64,000 nt of DNA from Aplectana chamaeleonis. Lineage: Eukaryota > Nematoda > Chromadorea > Rhabditida > Cosmocercidae. This document shows, piece by piece, positions 23,418 to 33,705 of this stretch (the first letter of the stretch is position 1; each line of letters begins with the position of its first letter). Both the position numbers and the translations under genes were made by a program. The DNA lies in the NCBI GenBank assembly GCA_029168955.1, contig JAPDOI010000182.1, positions 1,178,001 to 1,242,000 of the forward strand, written 5' to 3'. The notes under the pieces are model-generated. The model ran no database searches. It saw only the letters and a list, made by a program, of their open reading frames with translations, and was not told the DNA's origin.

Positions 23418-24360
23418 TTTGATCAAACTGGCCATTTCAAATGAAATGTATTTTTCTACAATTTTTTTTGACTTGAAGTCCGAATATGCTCATCGCAGCT
23501 GCCTAGACTCACTCTGAAAGAAGTTGTGGGCGTTTTTCAAAGCCTCGCGGCAAGGTAAGGGTACCCCCAATGGAATTTTTAGGGTGTTAAAAAATTGGAT
23601 TCTGCTCAAAACTTGATTGTTGGGGTAATCCAGGGTGTTGGACACGAATCTGCAGTCCGGTTGTCAAAATTCTGTGTTTTACTGTAGGTTACGGTAAGTA
23701 ACATGCTATTTAGGGGGCAAAAAAATATCTTAGCAATTTGAAACTCGACAAATGGACATCGGATTCGTATTCAGCACTCCCAAATAACCCCCACATAGAA
23801 ATTTTGAATCAAATTTGAGACTTTGGCCAAACTACCGTAGACTTACCGTAATCTACCAGAAGCTGTCGAAAATCGATAAAGTGACATCAGATTCGTGTTG
23901 AGCACTCTAAATAACCCCCAAAGAAACGATTTTAGCCACATCTGTCGTCATATTCTGGAAATCGTCAAAGGTCGGTTTTGTCTTATTTGTCTACGAGTGG
24001 GAAGCTTCGAACGAAATTAGCTGAAAACTCTGGAAAAGCGACAAATAAACTTCAGATTCGTGATCAGCACCCGAAATAACCCCCTTGACAGAATTCAAAG
24101 TCAAATCTGGAATATTTTTTCAATGCTTCCTGAGCTCTCTAATTGTTGGTGTAAATAAACGCCCAACCGAAAATCCGTACAAGTCCAAAACGCTGTCAGT
24201 CTGCACAAAGTTCGGAAAATGTGCTTTCACCCAAACTTTGCCTGAAGGGGTTGTTTTGGGCCCTGAACACGATTATGAGGTCCGTTTTCAGATTTTCGAA
24301 AGATAACTGCCCTTTTCGGAGGGTGAAATAGGTAAGAAAATCGGAGAAAAATAGCCTATA
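23418..24360. repeat. Dispersed repeat with recurring gattcgtgttgagcactc modules
   Basis: The phrase gacatcggattcgtattcag, then cactcccaaataaccccc, recurs in diverged form near 23875 and 24040, with an inverted copy near 23630. The left part (cgaatatgctcatcgcagct) is duplicated at about 25508-25530. The same module appears inverted near 25845, 26115 and 29718. This is a multi-copy nematode repeat of unknown class with no coding. Confidence 0.6.
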
Positions 24361-24872
24361 ACTTTTTTCAGAGTGATTCTAGGCACCTGCGAAGGGCATA
24401 TTCGGAAGCTACGTCAAAAAGTGATTCTAGTATTGTACATTTCGTTCGGAATGGCCACTTTGGCTCACAGTGGTTTTCTTGTCAGGATCAGTTTTTGGAT
24501 CATTCCTTCCGTTTCATCCCTCCGACTCTGTCACTTTCACGGATCAGGTACCGATGCAAACTTTCTCACAAGCCTCTCATTTCAGATTTGGGAGTCTATT
24601 ATTCTTGAAAAATCTCTTTTTTTTGCCATCCGGATCGGCCTAGGAGCTCCTCCCATTATTTTCAAGTTCTCTTTCACGAAGCATCACATTACAACCAAGT
24701 CAAAAAGTCAGCCTTGTATTCATTTCAGAGAGCCATTAGTTGCAATTCTAGCTATGTATGCGTGATGTTAGATATTCCCATACGACTTTTTTGAAACCTT
24801 TTACTGCTGCAGCCGAACTCTACCCTACACATCCACACAGCCATGTATACATGGGCATTCGACCCGAGTTTT

Positions 24873-25270
24873 CGAATGAATGAATAATTCGAATACGGCC
24901 ATTTCAAAAATTCCGAATAAATGAATACATTCGAATAAAGCCTTTTGAAAAATCCCGAATAAATGAATACATTCGAATAATGCCTTTTAAAAAATCCCGA
25001 ATAAATGAATATATTCGAATAAGGCGTTTTCAAAATTCCCGAATAAATGAATATATTCGAATAAGGCGCTTTCCAAAAACCCGAATAAATGAATATATTC
25101 GAATAAGGCGTTTTCGAAATTCCCGAATAAATGAATACATTCGAATAATACCTTCTAAAAAATCCCGAATAAATGAATACATTCGAATAATGCCTTTTGA
25201 AAAATCCCGAATAAATGAATACATTCGAATAAATCCTTTTCAAAATTTCCGAATGAATGAATATATTCGA
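24873..25270. repeat. 42-bp tandem array, about 9 copies (cccgaataaatgaatacatt unit)
   Basis: Unit starts fall at about 24912, 24954, 24996, 25038, 25080, 25122, 25164, 25206 and 25248, an exact 42-bp step. Each unit contains cccgaataaatgaatacatt followed by cgaataatgcc and an A-rich tract. Because 42 is divisible by three and the unit lacks stops in several frames, long repetitive frames appear on both strands (14-residue period). I regard these as repeat artefacts, not genes. Confidence 0.95.
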
Positions 25271-26710
25271 AAAGTCGACCAACTATTCGAATATTCGAAT
25301 CCTATTCGAATATTCGAAGAATATTCGACATTTCGAAATCAAGGTCAATATCACCCCGGAACTTCGACTTCCGAAGAAACTAGGAGACTGTTTTTATCGT
25401 GAACTACCTTCAAGACGGAGAACACTAACAAGGAAACTACTAATAGCCAAATTGGCAGTCCCACATAAACTGTACTTTTCTAGAACCACTTTGAATGTAG
25501 GGCCCGAATATGCCCTTCACAGCTGCCTAGTCACTCTGAAAAAAATCGGTAATAGGCATTCTTCCGTTTCGCATACCTATTGTACCATCCAAAAACGCAT
25601 ACTGATCTTTCGAGATGCTGAAAACGGTCAATCGTGTTCAGCGCACAAAACAACCCCCTGGACAAAGCGTGGGCAAAAGCACTTTTTCCAGAGCTTCCAC
25701 GAAGTGATACCATTTCCCACATGTACCAATTTTCGGTTGAGCGTTAACCTAAATCAAGTAGGGCTTCAGAAAGCGTTGAAGAAAAACATTCCAGATTTGA
25801 CCTTAAATTCCCCTAGAGGTGGTGGTGGTGGGGGGGGGGGGTTGTTTGGGGTGCTGATCACGAAGCTGAGGTTTCTTTGTCGATTGTCGACTAAATTCGT
25901 TCAAAGCTTCTCATCGGGAGGGAAATTTGATGGCAAAATGCGGTTTTTGACGTTTCCCGGAGCGCTACGATGTTGCTCAAATTGTTTCTTTGAGGGTTAT
26001 TTGTAGTGATCAACGCGTATCTGATGCAGTATATCGATTTTTTGACAGCTTGCGGTAGATTACGGTGGGTATGCGGTAGTTTGGTTAGTCTCGTATTTGA
26101 CTCAAAATTGGTATGCGGAGGTAATTCGGGGTGCTGAATGGGAATTCCATGCCGATGGTGGTTGAGAGATCGCCGCGACGAACACACGTGGCACGCACGC
26201 AAGCGAGGAGGTAATGATAGTCATGAACATCGATCAAGTGATATCACGTTAGATCGCTGCGTCGCGGCTATCTCTCGCCCAGTGATCGACGATACACATA
26301 TTGCCCCAAAGCAAATTATTCGAAAAGGTGATGAGCATCAAGATAGCAGAGTATTCGAAAAGAAGAGGAGAAAAAGCGCGGCGAGAGAAAATTCTGCAGA
26401 ATGTGAGTTTGAGTTGCATAACTTGTCTTCGCTTCTCATGTTTAATTCTTATATTTGCGTTTCGTATATGTGTATACAGAATCAATTACGAAATTCAAAG
26501 AAAGGAGACCAGTGACGGAGGGGTTGAAAATTGGAGGAGATTGGCTTAACTAGCTCCCACGATAGGGGACAGGGAGCAGCCACACTTTCGTGGATACCCT
26601 CTATCCACCATTACGGCGGCGACGGCCTAAAATAATGGGAGCAGGAGAACACACTATTGATTTCGCGGAGGCGGCCCAGCGCCAATGGGCGACGGCTACC
26701 CAGAAAAATG
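25271..26710. repeat. Second block of the dispersed repeat; no gene recognised
   Basis: 25445-25560 is homologous to 23418-23540. ggggtgctgatcacgaa near 25848 and ggggtgctgaatgggaattc near 26128 are inverted relatives of the module at 23.75-24.05 kb. A G12 tract lies at 25830-25841. The 249-codon frame starting at 25257 runs out of the tandem array and has no domain. Confidence 0.5.
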
Positions 26711-27240
26711 AAAACAAGTTACTTGTCACATAAAAGCCCGAAAACAAGTTACTTGTAACATAAAAACTCGAAAACAAGTTACTTGTAACATATCTAAGCC
26801 AATGTAAGTTACTTGCGACTTTTATTGTGCCATTTAAGTTACATGTAACATATTGGAGGCGAATTGCCAGCGGTTTCCTGTCGATATGTTGCATGTAACT
26901 TAAATGAGAAATCAAACAGGCAGCAGTGACTGTTTATCCATACGTGTTCCATCTCATTGTTTTGCCAGTAGAAATGCTCTGCGAGTTTCAACAAGTTTCA
27001 ACTTGCCAACTTCCTGCGTATTCATTGCTAAAAACGATGGGATAAACGGTCGCTGCTGCCTGTTTAGGAGGCCCCAACTTAAATGGCTTGAGACAAGTCG
27101 TAGGTAACTTACATCAGCTTAGATATGTTACAAGTAACTTGTTTTCGATTTCTGAGAGGATACTGGGTGCAGTGCGCCTCCGATATGTTCCATGTAACTC
27201 AAACGGCATAATATAAGTCGCAAGTAACTTAAATCGACCA
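26711..27240. repeat. Cluster of GTTAC(A/T)TGTAAC palindromes in an inverted arrangement
   Basis: aaaacaagttacttgtaaca is repeated with a step of about 40 bp from 26711. Arms at about 26769-26842 and 27072-27147 are complementary (shared cgaaaacaagttacttgtaa and catatctaag). Single variants continue at 26885, 27190 and 27220. It encloses a separate hairpin element at 26914-27066. Confidence 0.85.
26914..27066. mobile_element. 153-bp hairpin MITE nested in the GTTAC repeat
   Basis: The left end aaacaggcagcagtgactgt, then ttatcc, pairs with the right end ggataaacggtcgctgctgc, then ctgttt. Without it the two arms of the surrounding inverted repeat come closer together. Confidence 0.7.
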
Positions 27241-27454
27241 AGAAGATGTTTCCAAGGGAAATGTACGACGCACTCGCGGGGTCAGGCTTACGACTGGCGT
27301 TGATGTTGGTTCAACTACCCCAGTTTGAGGTACTTGGCCCCACACCAGCATGGAAGGCCCTGCAGAGCATTTTTTCGCGTAGTTTGTGGTCTGGAACACG
27401 CTCTCTGCGTCGCGTGTCGTCTGCGTCACGTTTATGGCTTCATAATGAAAATAT

Positions 27455-27605
27455 AAATGTAAGTTACATGTAACATAAGTGTAACTTACATGTAATATAA
27501 ATTTAAGTTGCATGTAACATAAATGTATGTTACATGTAATATAAATGTAAGTTACTTGAGACATTCAAGTAAGTTACAGTTATATTACAAGTAACTTGTT
27601 TTAAT
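27455..27605. repeat. Second GTTACATGTAAC array
   Basis: aatgtaagttacatgtaaca and inverted or variant versions follow one another about every 20 bp (near 27460, 27482, 27505, 27525, 27548 and 27585). GTTACATGTAAC is a perfect 12-bp palindrome. Same motif as the cluster at 26.7-27.2 kb. Confidence 0.85.
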
Positions 27606-27828
27606 TTTTCTGAGTACCTGTCCAGCCTGTTGCGGCAACTTCGGATAGCACCGCCCCTAATCAATATGCGTTGGTGCTTGTGTACAGCGCGCAACGGGAG
27701 ACCTGCACACAAGAACGAACAGCGGAAATGTTACTCACAAAAATGGATAGCTCAATTTGCGAAAAGATTCTTTGAAGGGTTTCTGTTTCAAAGGAAATAG
27801 GTCTTGTCTAATTCGAATGTGAGGCACC

Positions 27829-28260
27829 TTTTTTCCGAATTTTATCGAATAAATCCGAAATTTAAATTTTCGAATAAATCGAATATTCGAATAAATCCAA
27901 ATTTTAAATTCTCGAATAAATCGAATTTTCGAATAAATCGAAAATTGAAATTCTCGAATAAAACGAATATTCGAATAAATCCAAAATTGAAATTCCCGAA
28001 TAAATCGAATATTCGAATAAATCCAAAATTTAAATTTTCGAATAAATCGAATATTCGAATAAATCCAAAAATTCAATTCTCGAATTAATCGAATATTCGA
28101 ATAAATTCAAAATTTCAATCCTCGAATAAATCGAATATTCGAATAAATCCAAATTTTAAATTCCCGAATAAACCGAATATTCGAATAAACCCCAAAATTG
28201 AAAGTCCCGAATGAATCGAATATTCGAATACTCGAATATTCGAATTATTCGAATTTTATT
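27829..28260. repeat. 42-bp tandem array, about 9-10 copies (cgaataaatcgaatattcg unit)
   Basis: Unit starts occur at about 27871, 27913, 27955, 27997, 28039, 28081, 28123, 28165 and 28208. Each contains cgaataaatcgaatattcga and an A+T-rich spacer. The period equals that of the array at 24.9-25.3 kb and the TTCGAATA core is shared, but the spacers differ. Open frames with a 14-residue period on both strands are by-products. Confidence 0.95.
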
Positions 28261-28759
28261 CGAATAATTATTCGATTCGGTCCCAAGTCTATAGCCATGT
28301 CGCTTCCGCCACCTTAGTCCATTTCTTATTAAAGGATATACCTCCTTTGCGTTGGATAGAGCACAAATATTGACGTGCACACTCATTGGCGAGAAACTTT
28401 CCATTGGTTCAAGCCCATTAAATTCGATTTTTCCTCGTTGCATAATGATTATATGCACTTCACGCATATAATCATTGCCCATTATTGAATCAGTTGCTAA
28501 GGAGTTCCCATTGGTAGCGGCGCCAACTCCACACATAATCGGATTCAGTTGAAGTTGTACAAAAGCTCTGTCACTCCGCGACAACAGAAGTCTGCTGGTG
28601 TATTCTATTCCATTCTCTTTTATTTGATTAATTCACGACAAAGATATCTGATTATACGAAAAAACCATTCATAAAAATGCTCAGTTAATAGAATCGTCCT
28701 AATTCGTCTTTCTGCATTTTTCGTGAACAGATTGAAAAACTGATTTTTCTCCCTGTTGA
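28261..28759. other. No gene recognised
   Basis: The minus-strand 142-codon frame at 28156-28584 starts outside the array and runs into it. No domain seen. Confidence 0.3.
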
Positions 28760-29062
28760 AAACTGGTGCTCACGAATAAAAAAACAGTTCGAATTTCCAA
28801 ATGAGGAATCGAGGCTTGCAAACGAGCTAAAAACAGCCTCATACGGCCCCAAAACCTAGATCTGCTATGCCCGCCCGCCCACTCTCTCGGTGGCCAACGA
28901 GGAAGCGGTACGGGTAGGGCATAGCAGATCCAAGTTTTGGGGAACGCATCTATGGCGTGTATTTTTTGCAGTTTTTTTTTGACATTATCGTTGCAATGAA
29001 CCATGGAAATGTCAATTTTTGGTGAAAACTCAAATGCCGTTTTTATCGTGGGCACTTCCTCT
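28760..29062. mobile_element. Possible MITE with inner 96-nt hairpin
   Basis: The outer ends ggtgctcacgaataaaaaaac and gtttttatcgtgggcacttcc form an imperfect inverted repeat of the window's common gtgttcacgat class. Inside, ccccaaaacctagatctgct at 28847 pairs with agcagatccaagttttgggg ending at 28942. No coding. Confidence 0.55.
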
Positions 29063-29093
29063 CGTTATCGAGAATTATTTGGGTAAAGACATA

Positions 29094-29238
29094 ACATCGG
29101 GATGGATCGTGAAGAGACTTCGCGTTCACTTTTGAAGGTTGGCGCTTTCTCTGTGCACCTATGTTACAGCATATGGAACCGGGTTTGCGCCTGCCTTCAA
29201 CAGTGAACGCGAAGTCTCTTCACGGTCCATGCCGACGT
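29094..29238. mobile_element. 145-bp hairpin MITE (family H, copy 2)
   Basis: The left arm acatcgggatggatcgtgaa, then gagacttcgcgttcac, pairs with its complement ending ggtccatgccgacgt. The loop gcacctatgttacagcatat is almost the same as in the copy at 22768-22906, although the outer arms differ between copies. Confidence 0.8.
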
Positions 29239-29525
29239 TGTGTATGTACACAACGTTCTATCCGTGTGTAGTCGCCTCACAGTAGGACCACCCGCAGCAC
29301 GCTCGCTCGTGGTTCATTGATCTTGCCCGTGTCGATCTCGATGGCGCGGTACGCGAGCTGGTCACATGGGTGGGCAAATGCACACGTACTTTCCTATATA
29401 GACTCTCCCCGATATTTCGAACAGGGGGGGGGAGGGAAACAGAGCTGTCGATCATGTCTTACAAAGGAAATCGTGACTAAACCTACATCCCAAAAAGTTA
29501 TACCCTCAGAACTTTAGGTGGACAC
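29239..29525. other. No gene recognised; G9 tract at 29426-29434
   Basis: Short frames only, nothing identifiable. Confidence 0.3.
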
Positions 29526-29670
29526 TAAGGCCCTAGTTATACATCGGCGATTCGGTGTCGCCGGTTTTTGCGGGACGTCTGCGATTGGTCAGATTTTGAA
29601 ATTGACCAATAGCAGACATGCCGCGGAATCCAGCGGCGGCGAATCGCTGGTGTATAGTAACTAGGGCCTA
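29526..29670. mobile_element. 145-bp MITE with TIR TAGGCCCTAGTTA
   Basis: The left end taaggccctagttatacatc, then ggcgattcg, pairs with cgaatcgctggtgtatagta ending in actagggccta. The middle also self-pairs (attggtcagattttgaaatt then gaccaat). Non-coding. Confidence 0.8.
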
Positions 29671-30184
29671 AAACCTGAAATTTTTCTTCTTCATTGAAAT
29701 TTCGTCCGTGGGAGTGAATTGGGGTGCTGAACACTGGCACGAAATCCGTGACCGGTTTTCTCGAGCGGTTACGGTGGGATACGGTGCCCATAATGCTTTT
29801 TTTCCGGGACCTACCCTAGTAGTCCAAAAACCAAAATCACAATCATATAAAAATCATATTCGCGTTCACCCCCGTGAACGAACTTTATTAAAATACTCTT
29901 CTCCCGAACGAAATTTGTGCAAGAAGAAAAAGGATTCAAATTTTAGGGTTCGTTTTGATCTTGTAATTTTTTAGGGCATAGGTTAAGGCTCTAGTCACTT
30001 ACAGTTGTTACTACTAGTAGCAAGACCATCCTCACAGGATACTTCATTTTGCTCAACTCGGACAGTGATAAAATGGTTTTCCTTGTAAATCCCGTTATCG
30101 ACAATTACATATTTTTCGTGTATCTATGTATTTACCTCCGTCACATTCTCCCCCCGTTTCGAAAATTCGGGGAAAGGCTCTACA
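29671..30184. other. No gene recognised; one ggggtgctgaacac module
   Basis: gaattggggtgctgaacact near 29715 is another copy of the module found at 23.7-26.1 kb. Nothing else identified. Confidence 0.35.
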
Positions 30185-30644
30185 TTTTGGGTTGATGTAT
30201 AATTATGGAACGTTTTTACTAACGCGTTTTCCTTTAGTGAAAATTGGCGTTCCGTCCTCAATGTTCATATTTTAAAAAATCCTTAATATTTAGTTGAAAA
30301 AATGCGTCTTGAAAATCACACTCACATTCGCCACATTTTGCTGTACCACTACGAGAAAGGATGGACCGCAGCCTAGTAATTTCGCAATCTCAACGAACTT
30401 TTTGGGAAAGGAGGAATCAGCGAAAGATCAGACTCTTCTGGCAGTCGTGTAAGAGGACGAGGGCATGACAACACGAATGCTGGCTGAAGACTTCAAGGTC
30501 AATCAATCCACGGTCGTTAACCTCAAAAAGCTTGGAAAAGTGTGGAAAACCGCTGGATGGGTCCCCTCGAGGTTTTCGCTAACAACCGTTTAGTTGAAAA
30601 AAATAATCTTTAAAAACGTTCCATAATTATGCATCAACCCAAAA
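30185..30644 (+). mobile_element. Internally deleted mariner element
   Basis: The left end ttttgggttgatgtataatt, then atggaacgttttt, and the right end aaaaacgttccataattatg, then catcaacccaaaa, are nearly perfect 33-bp inverted repeats. They enclose a remnant of the transposase N-terminus. At 460 bp the element is far shorter than a full mariner (about 1.3 kb). Confidence 0.85.
30302..30593 (+). pseudogene. Mariner transposase N-terminal fragment
   Basis: A frame starting ATG at 30302 reads an N-terminal helix-turn-helix segment (IRHILLYHYEKG, then WTAA) and meets a stop. A second segment in another frame has TTRMLAEDFKVNQSTVV, then KKLGKVWKTAGWVPS, the second DNA-binding motif of mariner transposases. 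In intact relatives this paired HTH binds the terminal repeats. The catalytic DDD domain is missing and at least two stops interrupt the remnant, so it is a dead copy. Confidence 0.8.
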
Positions 30645-31925
30645 CTTCATGAGGAAACTCTTTTTTCGATCTTATCAAAAATTTAGATACTTGTACGTTT
30701 ATCTTGCTCAAAACGCTATGCATTTCCTACACAATCTCGCAACCCGTCAAATTTGTGCAATCCAATAAAACCAGACCTTCACATCCTTTCCCTTTCTCTT
30801 TCTCCACCACTTTTTTCACCTGTTCTTCGGGCCAGACGTCTTTCTGAGGAAGTCACGATGTGAAATATGTCTTCGCTCAACAAGTCTAATTGGCATCGTT
30901 CTATCCTATCGACTTTCCTTTGCCCAGCACTTATGGTGATTGGGAACGTGGACTTGCCATAATTTTCACCTTTAACGGATGCCCTTTTTTAGCTTCGTGT
31001 TAGGTTTCTTATTGTTTTAGATATATGTGTCTACTAAGAACTGTTTTTAGCCCTTCGAGGTATCCTCCATTTCGCCGCTACTCGCAGGGTTGGGCATCAC
31101 TATCATAGGAGCGATGCGGTTTTGAGAATGATTTCTTCATTTTCATAGTTACTTTTTTCGAAAAACAAGCGCTTCGCATCTACGATACTGATATCACGAC
31201 TGCGAGTAGCTCGGATATGAAGGATATGTATTACTTATTGTGGATTTTTGTCTGATCAAACGGCGTGATGCGAACTCATAAAAGACTGCTAGCAGACCAG
31301 AACTTAGGGATTCTTTCTTAGCTTAGTAGTGGCTACGGAGATCAGGACGGATCCAAGGAAAATTCTCCTAAAAAAGAAAACAATTATTCAAAAAGTGAAT
31401 TCCATGCAAAGTTGTTAATAATTCCGTGTCGCCGAAATTGTGTAGATTGCGATGAGATTAATGCCACTATGGTGCTCATAGGCTTAGCGGTTACCAGCAG
31501 TTTTGATCAACCGGGCTTTGTCAGAGGAACCTCTGAAAAAAAGATATATTTTTCTGAAGTTGTAGAAAACTTACTTTTGCAAGTTTCTGCTCGTTGCGCA
31601 ATATTATAAAGGCTATTCCAGTGTCCTCCAGAAAGCACTTCTCGGAGATTAAGAAATGCAATATGCTCCGGTGATCTTGATAAGCTCGCAGCCTACGCTG
31701 ATTTATTGTTAAAAATTTATAAAACTTCCGCCAATTTCAGTCTAGCGAATGCGAAAACTAGCGATCATCTGCGGCTATCCGTGCAGCACGACGTTTGCAA
31801 CTTCACGGGTCAGCTGGGTTCTGATCGGGTACAACGATCCACGGCCGAGAACCCGTCTATGCACTGGGCTGCACATTCCGAAGAGATCACGTAATGCCCA
31901 ACTTTAGAAAACCATATTGTTTCAG
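30645..31925. other. No confident gene
   Basis: A 51-codon stretch at about 31741-31890 follows a good acceptor (gccaatttcag) and looks protein-like in one frame, but its phase does not join cleanly with the exon candidate at 31926. Otherwise nothing recognised. Confidence 0.3.
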
Positions 31926-32105
31926 GAAAATAATCTGAAAAGAAGGCCAACTAAACAAGACATCAGGACAGCAAAATCGTTATCCGATTTTTCACCAAGG
32001 TTCAGTGCCTTCGAATACGATCTCCGTCCGTTCGCCGCAAACAGTCCTTCTCGCCACTTTTTGAAAAAAAATACTGAAGTTTCCGAACTGTGTATCTCTT
32101 CTAAG
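31926..32105 (+). CDS. Orphan candidate exon, 60 codons, unknown product
   Basis: The 180-base open stretch is bounded by an acceptor (attgtttcag) and a consensus donor (aag followed by gtaagt), and is open only in the phase 0 frame. The translation begins ENNLKRRPTKQDIRTAK and is basic and Ser-rich (SLSDFSPRFS, then AANSPSRHFLKK). I recognise no domain. A possible next exon begins at 32147 after a 41-bp intron in the same phase and runs 30 codons to a stop. The upstream partner is unclear. Splice consensus on both sides plus phase 0 makes it better than random, but it could be chance. Confidence 0.3.
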
Positions 32106-33415
32106 GTAAGTGTTGAGTTCCCTAATAGTCTGAAACCATCCTACAGCTCTCTCTGAGTAGAAACTTCCTCGTCATGCGCTTCTTGTTATCAACTGCGTCG
32201 GAATTCGTGTACGTCTTTACACTGCTTCAGTTACAATAATATTAAGATATGAAAGACATTTTCGAAACAACAACCCGCCCAGCATCTGGAGACAGCCTTG
32301 CAAATGAGAAAGATGTAGATAAATGAGAAGTTGATAAGTTGATGAATTCCGTTTCGATTCTGCCCGCAAACGAACTTTACCAGAAAATTCTGCTGAGGCT
32401 CATTAGTTAGAAAAAGACCTACCACTGAGAAAGAGTAAATGAAACTAAACGGAAATTGTTATCAAAGATTTCAACAGGAGGTTTTATTAGAATTAGGAGG
32501 CACGGAGTGAGTAGAAAAGCAGTGAACTCCGAGAATGGGGAAAGATCGCTTCCAAAATCAAGGTGGGATCCATAAGTTCGTATGATGTATCCTCTGTGTC
32601 GGAATGAAATTTATTTCCGTTTATCGCGTGCGTCTGAGGGTGTATGCTGCGTCTCCTTCTCCCCCACACTTTTTCGCCGCTTCTCTCTTCGCTCCGCTCT
32701 AGCGCGAAGGAATAGAGGAAACAGTTCTGATGTACAGTTCAGTTCAGACTAGGTCGTTCAACAATAGCTGAAATAGGACAGGAGTCAACACTTCGGTGTG
32801 ATTTATCCTCAAAGTTATGAGGTAGCAGCAACCAGTTTTTCGGTCGGATTGAAATTATGTGGCAAGAGAAGTTTCTATGAAATTTTGTTTTGTTGCGATA
32901 TATAGACTCTTGTTCATTTCTAGTGAACTCCTGTTTTCGATTATCACGGCGCGGAGGGGTGGCTTTTTCGTCGGAATCTCCTTATCACTAGCTATAGTTC
33001 ATCAAGGCCCACCGCTCCGCTGCTGGTGATAATCGAAATCCACAGGTCACTAGGGGTTTGCCAGAGTCTATTTGACATTTACCAGTGGTGTTGACGGGAA
33101 TAAATTTTGAAGAGTATCCATTATTCAATGGTGAGGTTTTCGACTCTTGCAATTTATCCAAATTATCAGAGCACGTGGGAGTAGTTTTATCGTTGTACGC
33201 GAAGGAAAGTTGTGAAAAATCTTCAAAAGATTTTTTGAGAATCTTTCGTTTTTTTTTGTTCGTTCGAAAATTTGTCAAACGATTTTTTTCATTTTTCGTT
33301 GCTTTGAAGTTTTTCTGAACAATTTTCTTCCATTTTTCGTTCGTTCAAGAAAGTTCCAAACAACAAATTTCCTATTTTCGTTTGTTCGACATTTTTTATT
33401 GTACAACTATACCTA
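32106..33415. other. No gene recognised
   Basis: Opposed open frames near 33.0-33.3 kb show no domain. An imperfect hairpin involving cgattatcacggcgcgg and ccgctgctggtgataatcg lies around 32938-33040. Confidence 0.3.
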
Positions 33416-33583
33416 GTTTGCGTTAGGGCGCGCGGCTGAGCTGAGTGTCTTCTGATCCGGCCGAGTGGAGCCGGAGCGATATAAAACTCGTCAAGACTAG
33501 TCAGTCCCGTTTTGACGAGTTTTATATGGCTCCTCTGCCGAATCAGGAAAGCACGCAGGTCGGCCGCGCGCCTCAAACGCAGA
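33416..33583. repeat. 168-bp inverted repeat with atataaaactcgtcaa core
   Basis: Arms of about 80 nt are complementary. atataaaactcgtcaagac at 33479 pairs with gttttgacgagttttatat, and the outer parts gggcgcgcggctgagctg and cggccgcgcgcctcaaac also pair with mismatches. Confidence 0.75.
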
Positions 33584-33705
33584 CCAACCCCACGTTCTCT
33601 GCGAAGTTGGGAGCAGAGAGTATGGGCACCGAGTTTGCGCCAACCGGTAATGGGGAACTAAAGTATCAGTTCAATCCGTGCCGACTGTATGCACGTAAAC
33701 GCGTG

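Noticed and set aside
24752..25282. 176-codon minus-strand frame of 14-residue repeats
   Set aside because: It comes from the 42-bp tandem DNA array, with comparable open frames on the other strand and no start context or domain.
24873..28260. CRISPR-like arrays
   Set aside because: Repeats are contiguous without unique spacers and the DNA is clearly eukaryotic.
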